A stretch of 64,000 bases of DNA from Pseudomonas synxantha (lineage in GTDB: Bacteria; Pseudomonadota; Gammaproteobacteria; Pseudomonadales; Pseudomonadaceae), in assembly GCF_900105675.1 (NCBI RefSeq), contig NZ_LT629786.1, positions 1,178,001 to 1,242,000 of the forward strand. The letters run 5' to 3'. Below the pieces are notes generated by a model that was not told where the DNA came from, searched no databases, and saw only the letters and a program-made list of their open reading frames with translations. The position numbers and the translations under genes are program-made. Of this stretch, positions 26,725 through 37,081 are shown one piece after another. Positions within the stretch are counted from its first letter, which is position 1. Every line of letters begins with the position of its first letter.

Positions 26725-27591
26725 ATGAGCAATCCAGATATCAGCCCTGAAAGCGCAGCATTACGTGCGGCAAAAAACGTGTATCACCTCGGCGCCACCA
26801 CCGTGTACTCCCACTATGAGGACAGCCGGTTTGCCTACACCCTTTACGTGCCTGAAAGCATCGAGGACCGCACCCGGCCGGTAGACCTGGTGGTTTCGCT
26901 GCACGGCTCGACCCGCGCAATGGAGATTTATCGCAATGGTTTCGCGGAATTTGGCCGCTGGAACGATTGTGTGATCCTGTCGCCGCTGTTCCCGGTCGGC
27001 GTGTTGGGCGACGGCAATGGTGATGGCTACAAGCAGATGGTCGAAGGCGATATCCGTTACGACCAAGTGTTGCTCGACATGATCGCCAGCGTTGGCAAGC
27101 GCTACGGTCGCAGCTTCGATACCTTTGCACTGTTCGGCTATTCCGGTGGTGGGCAATTCACCCATCGCTTCTGCTACCTGCATCCCGAAAAACTCTGGGC
27201 GGCGTCCATCGGCGCACCGGGTTCGGTGACCCTGCTCGATGCCGATCAGGACTGGTGGGTCGGCGTGCGGGACTTTGCCACACGCTTTGGTAAACCGTTG
27301 AACCTGCCAGCTTTGCGGCGATTGCCCGTGCATATGGTGGTGGGGGATTCAGACCTCGAAACCTGGGAGATTACCCACCGTGAAGGCGGCAAGCACTACA
27401 TGGCCGGTGCCAACGCTGCCGGGCGTACGCGACCGGAACGTCTGGCTACCTTGAAGGCCAGCTTCGAGGCCGCCGGTGTGCAGGTGCACTTTGACCTGCT
27501 GCCCAACGTCGCGCACCAGGGCATCAAGGCCATGCCGGCGGCCCAGGATTTTTTCGCCAAGGTGTTGCGCCACAAGCGCAGCCTGGGCTGA
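26725..27591 (+). CDS. Alpha/beta hydrolase (esterase/feruloyl-esterase-like)
   Basis: A 288-residue hydrolase without a signal peptide. The nucleophile elbow is GYSGGG in LFGYSGGGQFTHRF (Ser near 141). An oxyanion region is VVSLHGSTRAM. The acid is probably in VVGDSDLETWE, and the His is in LLPNVAHQGIKAM. The general shape is of PHB-depolymerase-like or esterase-like enzymes. It is first in a run of catabolic genes with a peptide ABC importer, which suggests it removes an acyl or ester group from the imported substrate (inference). A 126-base gap to the binding-protein gene leaves room for another promoter. Confidence 0.8.
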   Translation: MSNPDISPESAALRAAKNVYHLGATTVYSHYEDSRFAYTLYVPESIEDRTRPVDLVVSLHGSTRAMEIYRNGFAEFGRWNDCVILSPLFPVGVLGDGNGDGYKQMVEGDIRYDQVLLDMIASVGKRYGRSFDTFALFGYSGGGQFTHRFCYLHPEKLWAASIGAPGSVTLLDADQDWWVGVRDFATRFGKPLNLPALRRLPVHMVVGDSDLETWEITHREGGKHYMAGANAAGRTRPERLATLKASFEAAGVQVHFDLLPNVAHQGIKAMPAAQDFFAKVLRHKRSLG

Positions 27592-27717
27592 TTCACCGCT
27601 GCAAGCTGCACTCAGAACAGACCGTATAACAATAACCAAGGATTCACTCATTCTGATGCCGGTCCTGCCTTGGCCCACGCCAACGACCGGGACATTTCTT
27701 CAAGGAGTCTTTCTCCC

Positions 27718-29286
27718 GTGAACAATTACGTAAAGACGGCACTGGCCGTCGCGTTATCGGCGTGCACGTTTTCCATGGCCGTCGCCCAAGACAAGGTCAT
27801 CAGCGTTGGCCTCAACGGTGATATCCGCAGCACCGACCCGGGCGTCAACCGTGATGACAATACCGATGCGGTAATGATGCATATCGTCGAAGGCCTTGTG
27901 GCGTACCGCGAAGACACCAGCGTCGCGCCGATGCTCGCCAGTGCGGTCGCCGTGTCGCCGGATGGCCTGCGCTACACCTTTACCCTGCGCGACGGCGTGC
28001 ACTTCCAGAATGGCCAGTTGCTGGCCGCCAAGGACGTGCAATGGACTTGGCAGCGTTACCTCGACCCCAAGACCCAGTGGCGTTGCCTGGCGGAGTTCGA
28101 TGGGCGCGGTGCGGCCAAGATTATCGATGTCGCCGCCCCCGACGCAAACACCGTGGTGTTCACCCTGGACCAGGCCAACGGCTTGTTCCTCGCCGCCATG
28201 GCGCGCCCGGATTGTGCCGGCGGCGGCATCCTGCACCCGGACTCCCTGGCTGCCGATGGCAGTTGGCACGCACCGATTGGCACCGGGCCGTTCACCCTGG
28301 GCAAATGGCAGAAGGGCCAGTACGTCGAGCTGGAGCGTTTCAAGGACTACAGCTCACGGGCCGAGGCCACGGCGGACGGCTACACCGGCAACAAGCAGGC
28401 GTTTGTCGACAAGGTGCGGTTTGAAGTGATCCCCGATTCCGCCTCGGCCAAGGCCGCGTTGCTGTCGGGTGGCGTGGACCTGCTGCCGGATGTCACGGCG
28501 ATGGACGCTGCGCAACTCAAGCAGGTGAAGAATCTGCAGGTCCAGGTCAGCCCTATCATGACCATCAGCGGCCTGCTTTTCCAGACCCGCGACCCGTTGC
28601 TCAAGGATGTGCGCATCCGCCGTGCGGTGGCGTTATCCCTGGATTACTCGCAGATGGTCGCGGCGTTGTCCGACGGCTTGTCGGTGGCCAACAACTCAAT
28701 CATTCCCACTGCGAGTCCGTACTACGACAGCACCGCGCACCAGGGTTATACCTACAACCTCGACGAGGCCCGGCGCCTGTTGAAGGAGGCCGGCTACCGC
28801 GGTGAAAAAATCCGCATGCTGGTCAACAAACGCTACCCGCAGATGTTCGACATGGGTTTGCTCAGCCAGGCCATGACCCAGGCGGCAGGGCTGAACATCG
28901 AGATGGAAACCCTGGAGTGGGGCACACAGTTGGAGCGTTACCAGACCGGTAGCTACCAGATGATGTCGTTCTCCTATTCGGGACGTTTCGATGCGGCGCA
29001 AAGCTACGAATCGGTGATCGGCGACAAGGACAAGGAACCGCGCAAAGTCTGGGACAACCCCGAGGCCCTGGCGATCCTGCGTGAGGTCCAGCGCGAAGTG
29101 GATCCCGCCAAGCGCCGGCCCCTGTTCGACCAACTGCACACGCTGATGCTCAAGGATGTACCGATGGTGGTGATCTACAACGGCACTGCCATCGGCGCCA
29201 TGGGTAAGCGTGTCGAGGGTTATCGTTCCTGGCCTGTTGCCAAGCCGCGCCTGTGGGGCGTGAAGCTGGCCGACACTTCCAAGTAA
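27718..29286 (+). CDS. Peptide-type ABC transporter substrate-binding protein
   Basis: A 522-residue periplasmic binding protein of family 5 (DppA/OppA/SapA type). The start is a GTG at 27718 with AAGGAG 11 bases upstream. This gives a signal peptide VNNYVKTALAVALSACTFSM, cut after AVA. The mature part has the family pattern: a DPGVNRDDNTDAVMMHIVEG early segment, VRIRRAVALSLDY and MLKDVPMVVIYNG near the end. Ligands are usually peptides, but family members also carry opines, glutathione, amides or oligomers. It leads a four-gene importer. Confidence 0.92.
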   Translation: MNNYVKTALAVALSACTFSMAVAQDKVISVGLNGDIRSTDPGVNRDDNTDAVMMHIVEGLVAYREDTSVAPMLASAVAVSPDGLRYTFTLRDGVHFQNGQLLAAKDVQWTWQRYLDPKTQWRCLAEFDGRGAAKIIDVAAPDANTVVFTLDQANGLFLAAMARPDCAGGGILHPDSLAADGSWHAPIGTGPFTLGKWQKGQYVELERFKDYSSRAEATADGYTGNKQAFVDKVRFEVIPDSASAKAALLSGGVDLLPDVTAMDAAQLKQVKNLQVQVSPIMTISGLLFQTRDPLLKDVRIRRAVALSLDYSQMVAALSDGLSVANNSIIPTASPYYDSTAHQGYTYNLDEARRLLKEAGYRGEKIRMLVNKRYPQMFDMGLLSQAMTQAAGLNIEMETLEWGTQLERYQTGSYQMMSFSYSGRFDAAQSYESVIGDKDKEPRKVWDNPEALAILREVQREVDPAKRRPLFDQLHTLMLKDVPMVVIYNGTAIGAMGKRVEGYRSWPVAKPRLWGVKLADTSK

Positions 29287-29297
29287 GGCGTAGCGAT

Positions 29298-30251
29298 ATG
29301 TTTCGATTCATCTCACACAGGCTCGGCATGGCGGTGCCGACCCTGTTGCTGATCTCGGTGATTGTGTTTGCCTTGATCCGCCTGATCCCCGGCGACCCGG
29401 CCTTGCTGATGCTCGGCGACATGGCCGACCCGCAAAGCCTGGCCGATATGCGCAGCAGCCTGGGGCTGGACCACTCGGTGGTGACCCAGTACCTGATCTG
29501 GATAAAGTCGGTGCTTAGTGGCGACCTCGGGGCGTCCATCAGCAGCCGCCAGCCGGTTTTGGATTTGCTGGTGGAGCGCTTCAGCGTCAGCGCCACGGTG
29601 GTGCTGGTGGCGGTGCTGTTGGCAACCCTGCTGGCAACCCTGCTGGCGGTGCCGGTGGGTCTGCTCGCGGCCTGGAAGCAAAACAGCGCGATGGACCTGG
29701 GTCTGGTGATGACGGCGACGCTGTTGCTGTCGGTGCCGAGCTTCTGGTTGGGCTTGTTGCTGCTCTACGTGTTCGGTATCCAGCTGGGCTGGCTGCCGGT
29801 GATCGGCTACGTCGGCTTTGGCAGCGATCCGATGAAAGCGCTGACTTATGTGGTGCTGCCAATCGTGACCCTGACCCTGGTTGAGTTCGGCGCCATCGCC
29901 CGAATGGCACGGGCCAGCACCATTGAAGTGTTGCGCCTGGAATATATCGCCCATGCCCGGGCCAAGGGCTTGTCGGAGGGCGCGGTGCTGTGGAAACACG
30001 CCCTGCGCAATGCCTTCGCACCGACCTGGACCCTGATCGGCCTGATCCTCGGCAACCTGCTCGGCGGCATTGCGGTGCTGGAAACCGTGTTCACCTTGCC
30101 CGGTATCGGCCGGCTGATGGTCGACGCGATCTTCTCCCGCGACTACCCGGTGTTGCAGGGCTGTCTGTTGCTGATCACCTGCATCTATGTGTTGGTCAAC
30201 CTGTTGGTGGATCTGCTGTATCCGCTGTTCGATCCAAGGGTGAAGCTATGA
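29298..30251 (+). CDS. ABC transporter permease, DppB-like
   Basis: A 317-residue inner-membrane protein with six predicted membrane segments, starting MFRFISHRLGMAVPTLLLIS. The family inner-loop sequence is YIAHARAKGLSEGAVLWKHA, the EAA-like contact with the ATPase. It lies 11 bases after the binding-protein gene. Its stop overlaps the next start as ATGA. Confidence 0.92.
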   Translation: MFRFISHRLGMAVPTLLLISVIVFALIRLIPGDPALLMLGDMADPQSLADMRSSLGLDHSVVTQYLIWIKSVLSGDLGASISSRQPVLDLLVERFSVSATVVLVAVLLATLLATLLAVPVGLLAAWKQNSAMDLGLVMTATLLLSVPSFWLGLLLLYVFGIQLGWLPVIGYVGFGSDPMKALTYVVLPIVTLTLVEFGAIARMARASTIEVLRLEYIAHARAKGLSEGAVLWKHALRNAFAPTWTLIGLILGNLLGGIAVLETVFTLPGIGRLMVDAIFSRDYPVLQGCLLLITCIYVLVNLLVDLLYPLFDPRVKL

Positions 30252-31117
30252 ACTTGAAGACGCCTGCCTTGCCCGGCGTAGCGGCGATCCCGCCGCGTCG
30301 ACGCCGACGCTACCCGCCGCTGAATGCGCTGATTGGCGGCGGCTTGCTCGCAGCCCTGGTGTTGTTGGCCTTGCTCGGCGTGGTGTGGACGCCATACGAC
30401 CCGCTCAAGCTCGACCTGCTCTTGCGCCTGCACGCACCGAATGCCGTGCACTGGCTGGGCACCGATGAATTTGGCCGGGATGTGTTCAGCCGCTTGATCA
30501 TCGGTGCGCGCACCAGCCTGTGGATCAGCCTGCTGTCGGTGAGTGTGGCGGTGGTCTGCGGCACGCTGATCGGCATGCTCGCCGGTTACCTGCGCGGCTG
30601 GACCGACCGCATCCTGATGATGCTCAACGATGCGCTGCTCGCGTTCCCCGGCATCCTCATGGCCCTGGGCATCATGGCGATTGTCGGGGCCAGCCAGTAC
30701 GGCATCGTGCTCGCCCTGGGCATTGCCTACACGCCTTCGGTGGTGCGGGTGGTGCGCGGCAGTGTGCTGTCATTGCGTGAGCTGGAGTTTATCGAGGCCT
30801 CGCGGGTGATCGGCAACTCCGAGCTGTACACCATGTTCCGCCACATCACGCCCAACTGCCTCGCGCCGTTGTGTGTGCTGGCCACCAGCATGTTCGGCTG
30901 GGCGTTGCTCTCGGAGAGCGCGCTGAGCTTCCTCGGCCTTGGCGTGCCACCACCGGCCGCGACCTGGGGCAGCATGCTCTCGGCGAGCCGCACCTATATC
31001 TCGAACGCGCCGTGGCTGGGGATCTTCCCGGGCATCTTTATCAGCCTGACGTTGCTTGCTATCAATCTGTTCGGCGATGCCTTGCGTGATCGTCTCGACC
31101 CGCGCATGAGGAAATGA
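30248..31117 (+). CDS. ABC transporter permease, DppC-like
   Basis: A 289-residue permease with an N-terminal Arg-rich cytoplasmic tail (PPRRRRRYPP), five to six membrane segments, the LGTDEFGRDVFSRLIIGAR hallmark of DppC proteins and the EAA loop FIEASRVIGNSELYTMFRHI. The ATG is at 30248, overlapping the dppB-like stop by four bases. A longer upstream frame is only a shadow. Confidence 0.92.
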   Translation: MNLKTPALPGVAAIPPRRRRRYPPLNALIGGGLLAALVLLALLGVVWTPYDPLKLDLLLRLHAPNAVHWLGTDEFGRDVFSRLIIGARTSLWISLLSVSVAVVCGTLIGMLAGYLRGWTDRILMMLNDALLAFPGILMALGIMAIVGASQYGIVLALGIAYTPSVVRVVRGSVLSLRELEFIEASRVIGNSELYTMFRHITPNCLAPLCVLATSMFGWALLSESALSFLGLGVPPPAATWGSMLSASRTYISNAPWLGIFPGIFISLTLLAINLFGDALRDRLDPRMRK

Positions 31118-31119
31118 GC

Positions 31120-32751
<1,632 letters not shown>

Positions 32752-32789
32752 GTACTGCTGCACCCCAGGCCACGGCATTAAACCCAGCC

Positions 32790-32814
32790 CTTCGCAAATC
32801 GACGATTTGCGAAG
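32790..32814. promoter_or_regulatory. Perfect 25-bp palindrome between the ABC and porin genes
   Basis: CTTCGCAAATCG is followed by one central A and then its exact inverse CGATTTGCGAAG. It is 66 bases before the porin start. There is no T-run, so it is not a normal terminator. It could be a regulator site for the porin or a strong mRNA hairpin between the two genes. Confidence 0.5.
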
Positions 32815-32880
32815 CGGGCGAAGCCATGGCCGAAGAAAACAAAAACAACCCCACTCAACCTGTCTGCCAGGAACCTACAC

Positions 32881-34161
32881 ATGAATAACCGCATCAACAA
32901 AGTTGTCGCTAGTGCCAGCGTCATGGGCGCCGGTTTCATGCCCTTGTTTGCCCAGGCCGGCTTCGTCGCCGACAGCAAAGCGGCGCTGGAGTTGAAGAAC
33001 TACTACTTCAACCGCGACTACCGCGAGTCCAGCGGGCAGAACAAACGTGCCGAATGGGCGCAGGGTTTTATCCTCAAACTCGAGTCGGGCTTTACCGACG
33101 GTACCGTGGGTTTTGGCCTGGACGCGGTGGGTATGTTGGGCATCAAGCTCGATTCGAGCCCGGACAACTCCGGCACCGGGCTGCTGGCACGTTCCAGCAT
33201 GGCCGAGCCAGGCTCCCCCAGCTACGCCCGCCGCGCCCATGACAACTACTCAAAACTGGGCCTCACCGGCAAGGCGCGCCTGGCCAAAAGCGAGTTGCGC
33301 GTGGGTTACATGGTGCCTGACCTGCCGACGCTGCAGCCGAACCTGAGCCGCCTGTTCCCGCAGAGTTTCAGCGGTACCGCAGTGACCTCCAAGGACATCG
33401 ACAAGCTGACACTGACCGCCGGCCAACTGGACCAGGTCAAGCAGCGCGACTCAACCCACTACGAGGATATGGGGCTTACCAGCCAGTACGGCGCCTACAA
33501 AAGCAGCGCCAAGAGCGATGAGTTCCGCTACGCCGGCGGCGAGTACGCACTCACGCCGACGACCTTTGTGACCTACCAGTTCGGGCAACTGGAAAGCCTG
33601 TACCAACAGCATTACCTGGGCTTGAAAAACAGCTTTAAGTTGGGCCCGGGCACGTTCAAGACCGATATCCGCTATTTCAGCGCCAGTGAAGACGCTGCAG
33701 GCCTGGCCGGCAAGGTGGATAACCGGGCGTTGAGTACGCGCATCGGCTATGGCCTCTACGGCCACAACCTCAGCGGCGGTTACCAGGAACAGTACGGCTC
33801 GACGCCGTTCACCTATGTGGACGGCACCAACACCTACCTGTTCACCGAGTATCAACTGGCCAACTTCTCCCAAACCGGCGAGCGCGTGTGGCATGCCCGC
33901 TATGACTATGACTTCGCCTCGCTGGGCATTCCGGGCCTGCTGTTCTCGACGCGTTATGCCAAGGGCGACAACGCCAAGGTCATCGGCTTCAACGGCGAAG
34001 GACGCGAGTGGGAGAGGGACTTGAGCCTCGGCTATGTGGTGCAGAGCGGCACGTTCAAGGATGTCTCGCTGCGTTGGCAGAACGCCAGCGCGACGAGCAA
34101 CTTCGCCCGTGACACCAACGAAAACAGAGTGATCCTGGGTTACACCGTGGCGCTCTGGTAG
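32881..34161 (+). CDS. OprD-family outer-membrane porin
   Basis: A 426-residue 18-strand porin of the OprD/Occ family. The signal peptide spans residues 1-27, with cleavage after QAG-FVADS or nearby. ALELKNYYFNRDYRE, the usual first mature strand, and EWAQGFILKLESGFTDGTVG follow. The barrel repeats to a final VILGYTVALW with an aromatic C-terminal residue. OprD porins admit amino acids, peptides or aromatic acids, often for the pathway coded next to them. Here it sits between the ABC importer and the cytoplasmic enzymes, so it likely carries the same compound over the outer membrane. Confidence 0.92.
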   Translation: MNNRINKVVASASVMGAGFMPLFAQAGFVADSKAALELKNYYFNRDYRESSGQNKRAEWAQGFILKLESGFTDGTVGFGLDAVGMLGIKLDSSPDNSGTGLLARSSMAEPGSPSYARRAHDNYSKLGLTGKARLAKSELRVGYMVPDLPTLQPNLSRLFPQSFSGTAVTSKDIDKLTLTAGQLDQVKQRDSTHYEDMGLTSQYGAYKSSAKSDEFRYAGGEYALTPTTFVTYQFGQLESLYQQHYLGLKNSFKLGPGTFKTDIRYFSASEDAAGLAGKVDNRALSTRIGYGLYGHNLSGGYQEQYGSTPFTYVDGTNTYLFTEYQLANFSQTGERVWHARYDYDFASLGIPGLLFSTRYAKGDNAKVIGFNGEGREWERDLSLGYVVQSGTFKDVSLRWQNASATSNFARDTNENRVILGYTVALW

Positions 34162-34168
34162 CGGTAAT

Positions 34169-34199
34169 GGCGTGCAACAGGAACAGCCTGTTGCACGCC
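34169..34199 (+). terminator. Strong hairpin after the porin gene
   Basis: Perfect 13-base arms GGCGTGCAACAGG and CCTGTTGCACGCC around AACAG. No T-run follows, so it is more likely an mRNA-stabilising or attenuating hairpin between the porin and serine hydrolase genes than a complete stop. Confidence 0.55.
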
Positions 34200-34227
34200 C
34201 AAGCAGTGGAAAGAGGGGATAGATCAG

Positions 34228-35745
34228 ATGACGAGTTTGCCGTTGCGGCGGGCACTGCCCAGTCAACAACGCGTATCGGCGCGTGGCGTAAGTGATTTCA
34301 TCGAAGCGGTGAACGCTGCGGACCTGGAGTTGCACAGCTTCATGCTGTACCGCGATGGCGCGGTGGTAGCCGAAGCGTTTTGGGCGCCTTATTGCGCCGA
34401 ACGCCTGCATGTCCAGCATTCGGCGACAAAAAGCTGGGTGTCCATGGCCGTCGGGCTGTTGGTGGATGACGGCGTGCTGTCGCTGGACGCCAAGGTGGTG
34501 GATTTTTTTGCCGCCGATTGCCCGGCATCCATCAGCGCCAACCTGGCGGCCATGACCGTGCGGGATTTGCTGACCATGCGCACCGGCCATCGCCAGGGCA
34601 TTTCTGGTGGCGCCTGGCGCGGGCGCAGTGACAGTTGGGTGCGGTTGTTCCTCAATGAGCCGGTCGAAGACCCGCCAGGGCACCGGTTTATCTATAGCAG
34701 TGCGTCGAGCTTCATGCTCTCGGCGATTGTCAGCGTAGTCAGCGGCCAGACGGCGTTCGAGCTGTGCAACGCACGTATCTTCCAACCCATGGGCATGGGC
34801 CCCATCGAGTGGGATCTGGCTCCTGGCGGTTTCAACACCGGTGGCAATGGCCTCAGTTGCCGCACCGAAGACTTGCTCAAATTCGGCGTGTTGCACTTGC
34901 AACACGGCAATTGGCAGGGGCAGCAATTGCTGTCCCGAGAATGGGTGGCCGAAGCGACCCGTGGGCACGTCGATGATGTATGGATGGGCGCCTTCAATGG
35001 CAAGCGCTACCTGAGTCGCGACGAGTCGAGCGGCGCGGCTGTCACGCGCCGCGAAGGCTACGGCTACCAGTGGTGGATGACCCTGCACGGTGGGTATTAC
35101 GCCTCCGGCGTGTTTGGCCAGCAGTGCATTGTGCTACCGCGCCATAACGCGGTGATTGCGTTTACCGCGGGACTCGCCCTGGGCGAGCGGCGCTTGCACA
35201 GCCTGCTCTGGGAGCATCTTTTGCCGGCGCTGGACGTACCCAGCGAAGGCTCGGCGGATGCCGCGCTGGCGGCGCTGCTGGCCCATCAACAACGGCCAGT
35301 CATGTCTGGCGCCGCGAGCTCGCCGCGCCAGGCTGAATTCAGCACTACGTTTGCCATGCAGGCCAACGAAGACCAGGTCAGCGAAGTGCGCCTGGAGTTC
35401 GGGCCTGAGTATTGTGACTTTTACCTCACCGACCCCCGTGGCACCCATTGCATCCGGGCCGGGTTGAGCGCCGGCATCGAAACCCAGACCAGCATGACCG
35501 GCCACTATCTGCATCACCAATACCAGCCGGAACTCACCCCCGTGGTGGCGCAGGCGCGCTGGACCGAAGACCGGGTGTTGAGCATGACCTGGCAGTTTGT
35601 CGAGACGGCGTTTTGTGATCGGGTCACCTGCCGTATCGAACACGGCACCTTGTACGTGGACCGCAGCGTCAACGTAAACGCAGGCCCGTTGCAGCGCCCG
35701 ACGCTGGCCGGCCATCCAACCATCGCTTCGCAGGAGTCGCCATGA
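34228..35745 (+). CDS. Serine hydrolase, beta-lactamase/NylB-like fold
   Basis: A 505-residue penicillin-recognising hydrolase. The nucleophile motif is S65-A-T-K68 in HSATKSWVSMAVGLLVDDG, the Tyr motif is Y156-S-S in RFIYSSASSF, and a Gly-rich third motif is in LHGGYYASGVFGQ. There is no signal peptide, so it acts in the cytoplasm. The same fold serves carboxylesterases, D-peptidases and 6-aminohexanoate-dimer hydrolase NylB. A C-terminal domain of about 150 residues (after 360) looks like a lipocalin-like barrel. RBS AGAGGGG. Its stop overlaps the aminotransferase start as ATGA, so the two enzymes are probably made together. Confidence 0.85.
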   Translation: MTSLPLRRALPSQQRVSARGVSDFIEAVNAADLELHSFMLYRDGAVVAEAFWAPYCAERLHVQHSATKSWVSMAVGLLVDDGVLSLDAKVVDFFAADCPASISANLAAMTVRDLLTMRTGHRQGISGGAWRGRSDSWVRLFLNEPVEDPPGHRFIYSSASSFMLSAIVSVVSGQTAFELCNARIFQPMGMGPIEWDLAPGGFNTGGNGLSCRTEDLLKFGVLHLQHGNWQGQQLLSREWVAEATRGHVDDVWMGAFNGKRYLSRDESSGAAVTRREGYGYQWWMTLHGGYYASGVFGQQCIVLPRHNAVIAFTAGLALGERRLHSLLWEHLLPALDVPSEGSADAALAALLAHQQRPVMSGAASSPRQAEFSTTFAMQANEDQVSEVRLEFGPEYCDFYLTDPRGTHCIRAGLSAGIETQTSMTGHYLHHQYQPELTPVVAQARWTEDRVLSMTWQFVETAFCDRVTCRIEHGTLYVDRSVNVNAGPLQRPTLAGHPTIASQESP

Positions 35746-37067
35746 ACGATTTTTCCAACCCTTCAGTTTCCGCGCGCGGCGCGTTCTGGGCGCCATTTAC
35801 CCCGATGCGCCAGTTCCAGCAACAACCGATGATGTTCGCCAGCGCCGACGGTATGCACTACACCACCACCGATGGGCGCCGCGTACTCGACGCAATGGCG
35901 GGGCTGTGGTGCGTGAACGCCGGGCATGGCCAGCCGAAAATAGTCGAAGCCATTCGCGAAGCGGCGGGGCGCCTGGACTTTGTCTCGTCGTTCAAGATGA
36001 GCCATCCCCAGGCCCTGGAAATGGCCGAGCGCCTGATCGACATCAGCCCCGCCGGTATGGAGCAGGTGTTCTTCACCAACTCTGGATCTGAAGCGGTGGA
36101 TACTGCGTTGAAGATCGCGCGGGCGTATCACCAGGCGCGTGGTGATTGCCGTCGGACCAAATTTATCGGGCGTGCCAAAGGCTACCATGGCATGGGCTTC
36201 GGTGGGCTGTCAGTATCCGGTATCGGTCGCCAGAAACGTGACTTTGGCCCGCTGCTGGGGGAGGTCTCGCACCTGCCATTGCCCTATGACGCGGGCATGC
36301 GTTTCAGCGTTGGGCAGCCGCAGCAGGGCGCCAGTTACGCTGATGCGCTGACACAACTGCTGGATATCCAGGACCCGAGCACCGTGGCCGCGGTGATTGT
36401 CGAGCCGGTGACCGGCTCCGGCGGGGTTTATGCGCCGCCCCAAGGCTATTTGCAACGCTTGCGCGAGATTTGCACACGGCACGGCGTGCTGTTGATTTTC
36501 GACGAGGTAATCACCGGTTTTGGCCGCGTCGGCGCGCCCTTTGCCGCGCAAGCCTTTGGCGTGCTGCCGGACCTGATCACTACCGCCAAGGGCCTGACCA
36601 ACGGCGCCGTGCCCATGGGCGGCGTGCTGGTCAGTGGCGCGGTGTATGAAGCGTTCATGGCCGGGCCGCAGAATGTCATCGAACTGATGCACGGCTACAC
36701 CTATTCCGCGCACCCACTGGCGTGTGCGGCCGGGTTGGCGACCCTGGAGGTGCATCGTGAATTGGGCATCAACCAGCACGTCAACGCGGTGAGTGGGCTG
36801 TGGCAGTCGACCGCACTCGCGCTGCAAGGCATCGGCGCGGTGCTGGACGTACGCGCGATCGGTTTGCTCTGCGCGGTGGAGCTCGAGCCGCGTACTGGTT
36901 TCCCCGGCGCGCGTGGCAGCGAGGTTGCGCAGTGGTGCTTCGACAACGGCGTGCTGGTGCGCGGCTCGGGTGACACCATTGTGATTTCGCCGCCGCTGGT
37001 CATCAGCCCGCAGGAGATCGCCCAGGTGTTCGAAACCCTGGCGAGTGCCCTGAAACACGTCGCCTGA
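35742..37067 (+). CDS. Class III omega-amino acid:pyruvate aminotransferase
   Basis: A 441-residue PLP enzyme. The PLP lysine is K283 in TTAKGLTNGAVPMGG. DEVITGFGR (about 254-262) gives the PLP-pyridine Asp, FTNSGSEAVDTALKIAR (111-127) binds phosphate and KGYHGMGFGG follows. Its closest look is to beta-alanine/omega-amino acid:pyruvate aminotransferases, which turn a terminal amine into an aldehyde. An aldehyde dehydrogenase gene follows 14 bases after, so the expected sequence is amine to semialdehyde to acid. The chain length of the substrate cannot be told. Confidence 0.9.
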   Translation: MNDFSNPSVSARGAFWAPFTPMRQFQQQPMMFASADGMHYTTTDGRRVLDAMAGLWCVNAGHGQPKIVEAIREAAGRLDFVSSFKMSHPQALEMAERLIDISPAGMEQVFFTNSGSEAVDTALKIARAYHQARGDCRRTKFIGRAKGYHGMGFGGLSVSGIGRQKRDFGPLLGEVSHLPLPYDAGMRFSVGQPQQGASYADALTQLLDIQDPSTVAAVIVEPVTGSGGVYAPPQGYLQRLREICTRHGVLLIFDEVITGFGRVGAPFAAQAFGVLPDLITTAKGLTNGAVPMGGVLVSGAVYEAFMAGPQNVIELMHGYTYSAHPLACAAGLATLEVHRELGINQHVNAVSGLWQSTALALQGIGAVLDVRAIGLLCAVELEPRTGFPGARGSEVAQWCFDNGVLVRGSGDTIVISPPLVISPQEIAQVFETLASALKHVA

Positions 37068-37081
37068 AGGGAGTCCAAGGT

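Noticed and set aside
32826..32888. 20-codon frame MAEENKNNPTQP overlapping the porin start
   Set aside because: Could be a leader peptide, but has no good RBS and no conserved feature that can be judged here.
33451..35088. 545-codon open frame on the minus strand opposite the porin and serine hydrolase genes
   Set aside because: It crosses two well-supported genes and shows no recognisable domain.
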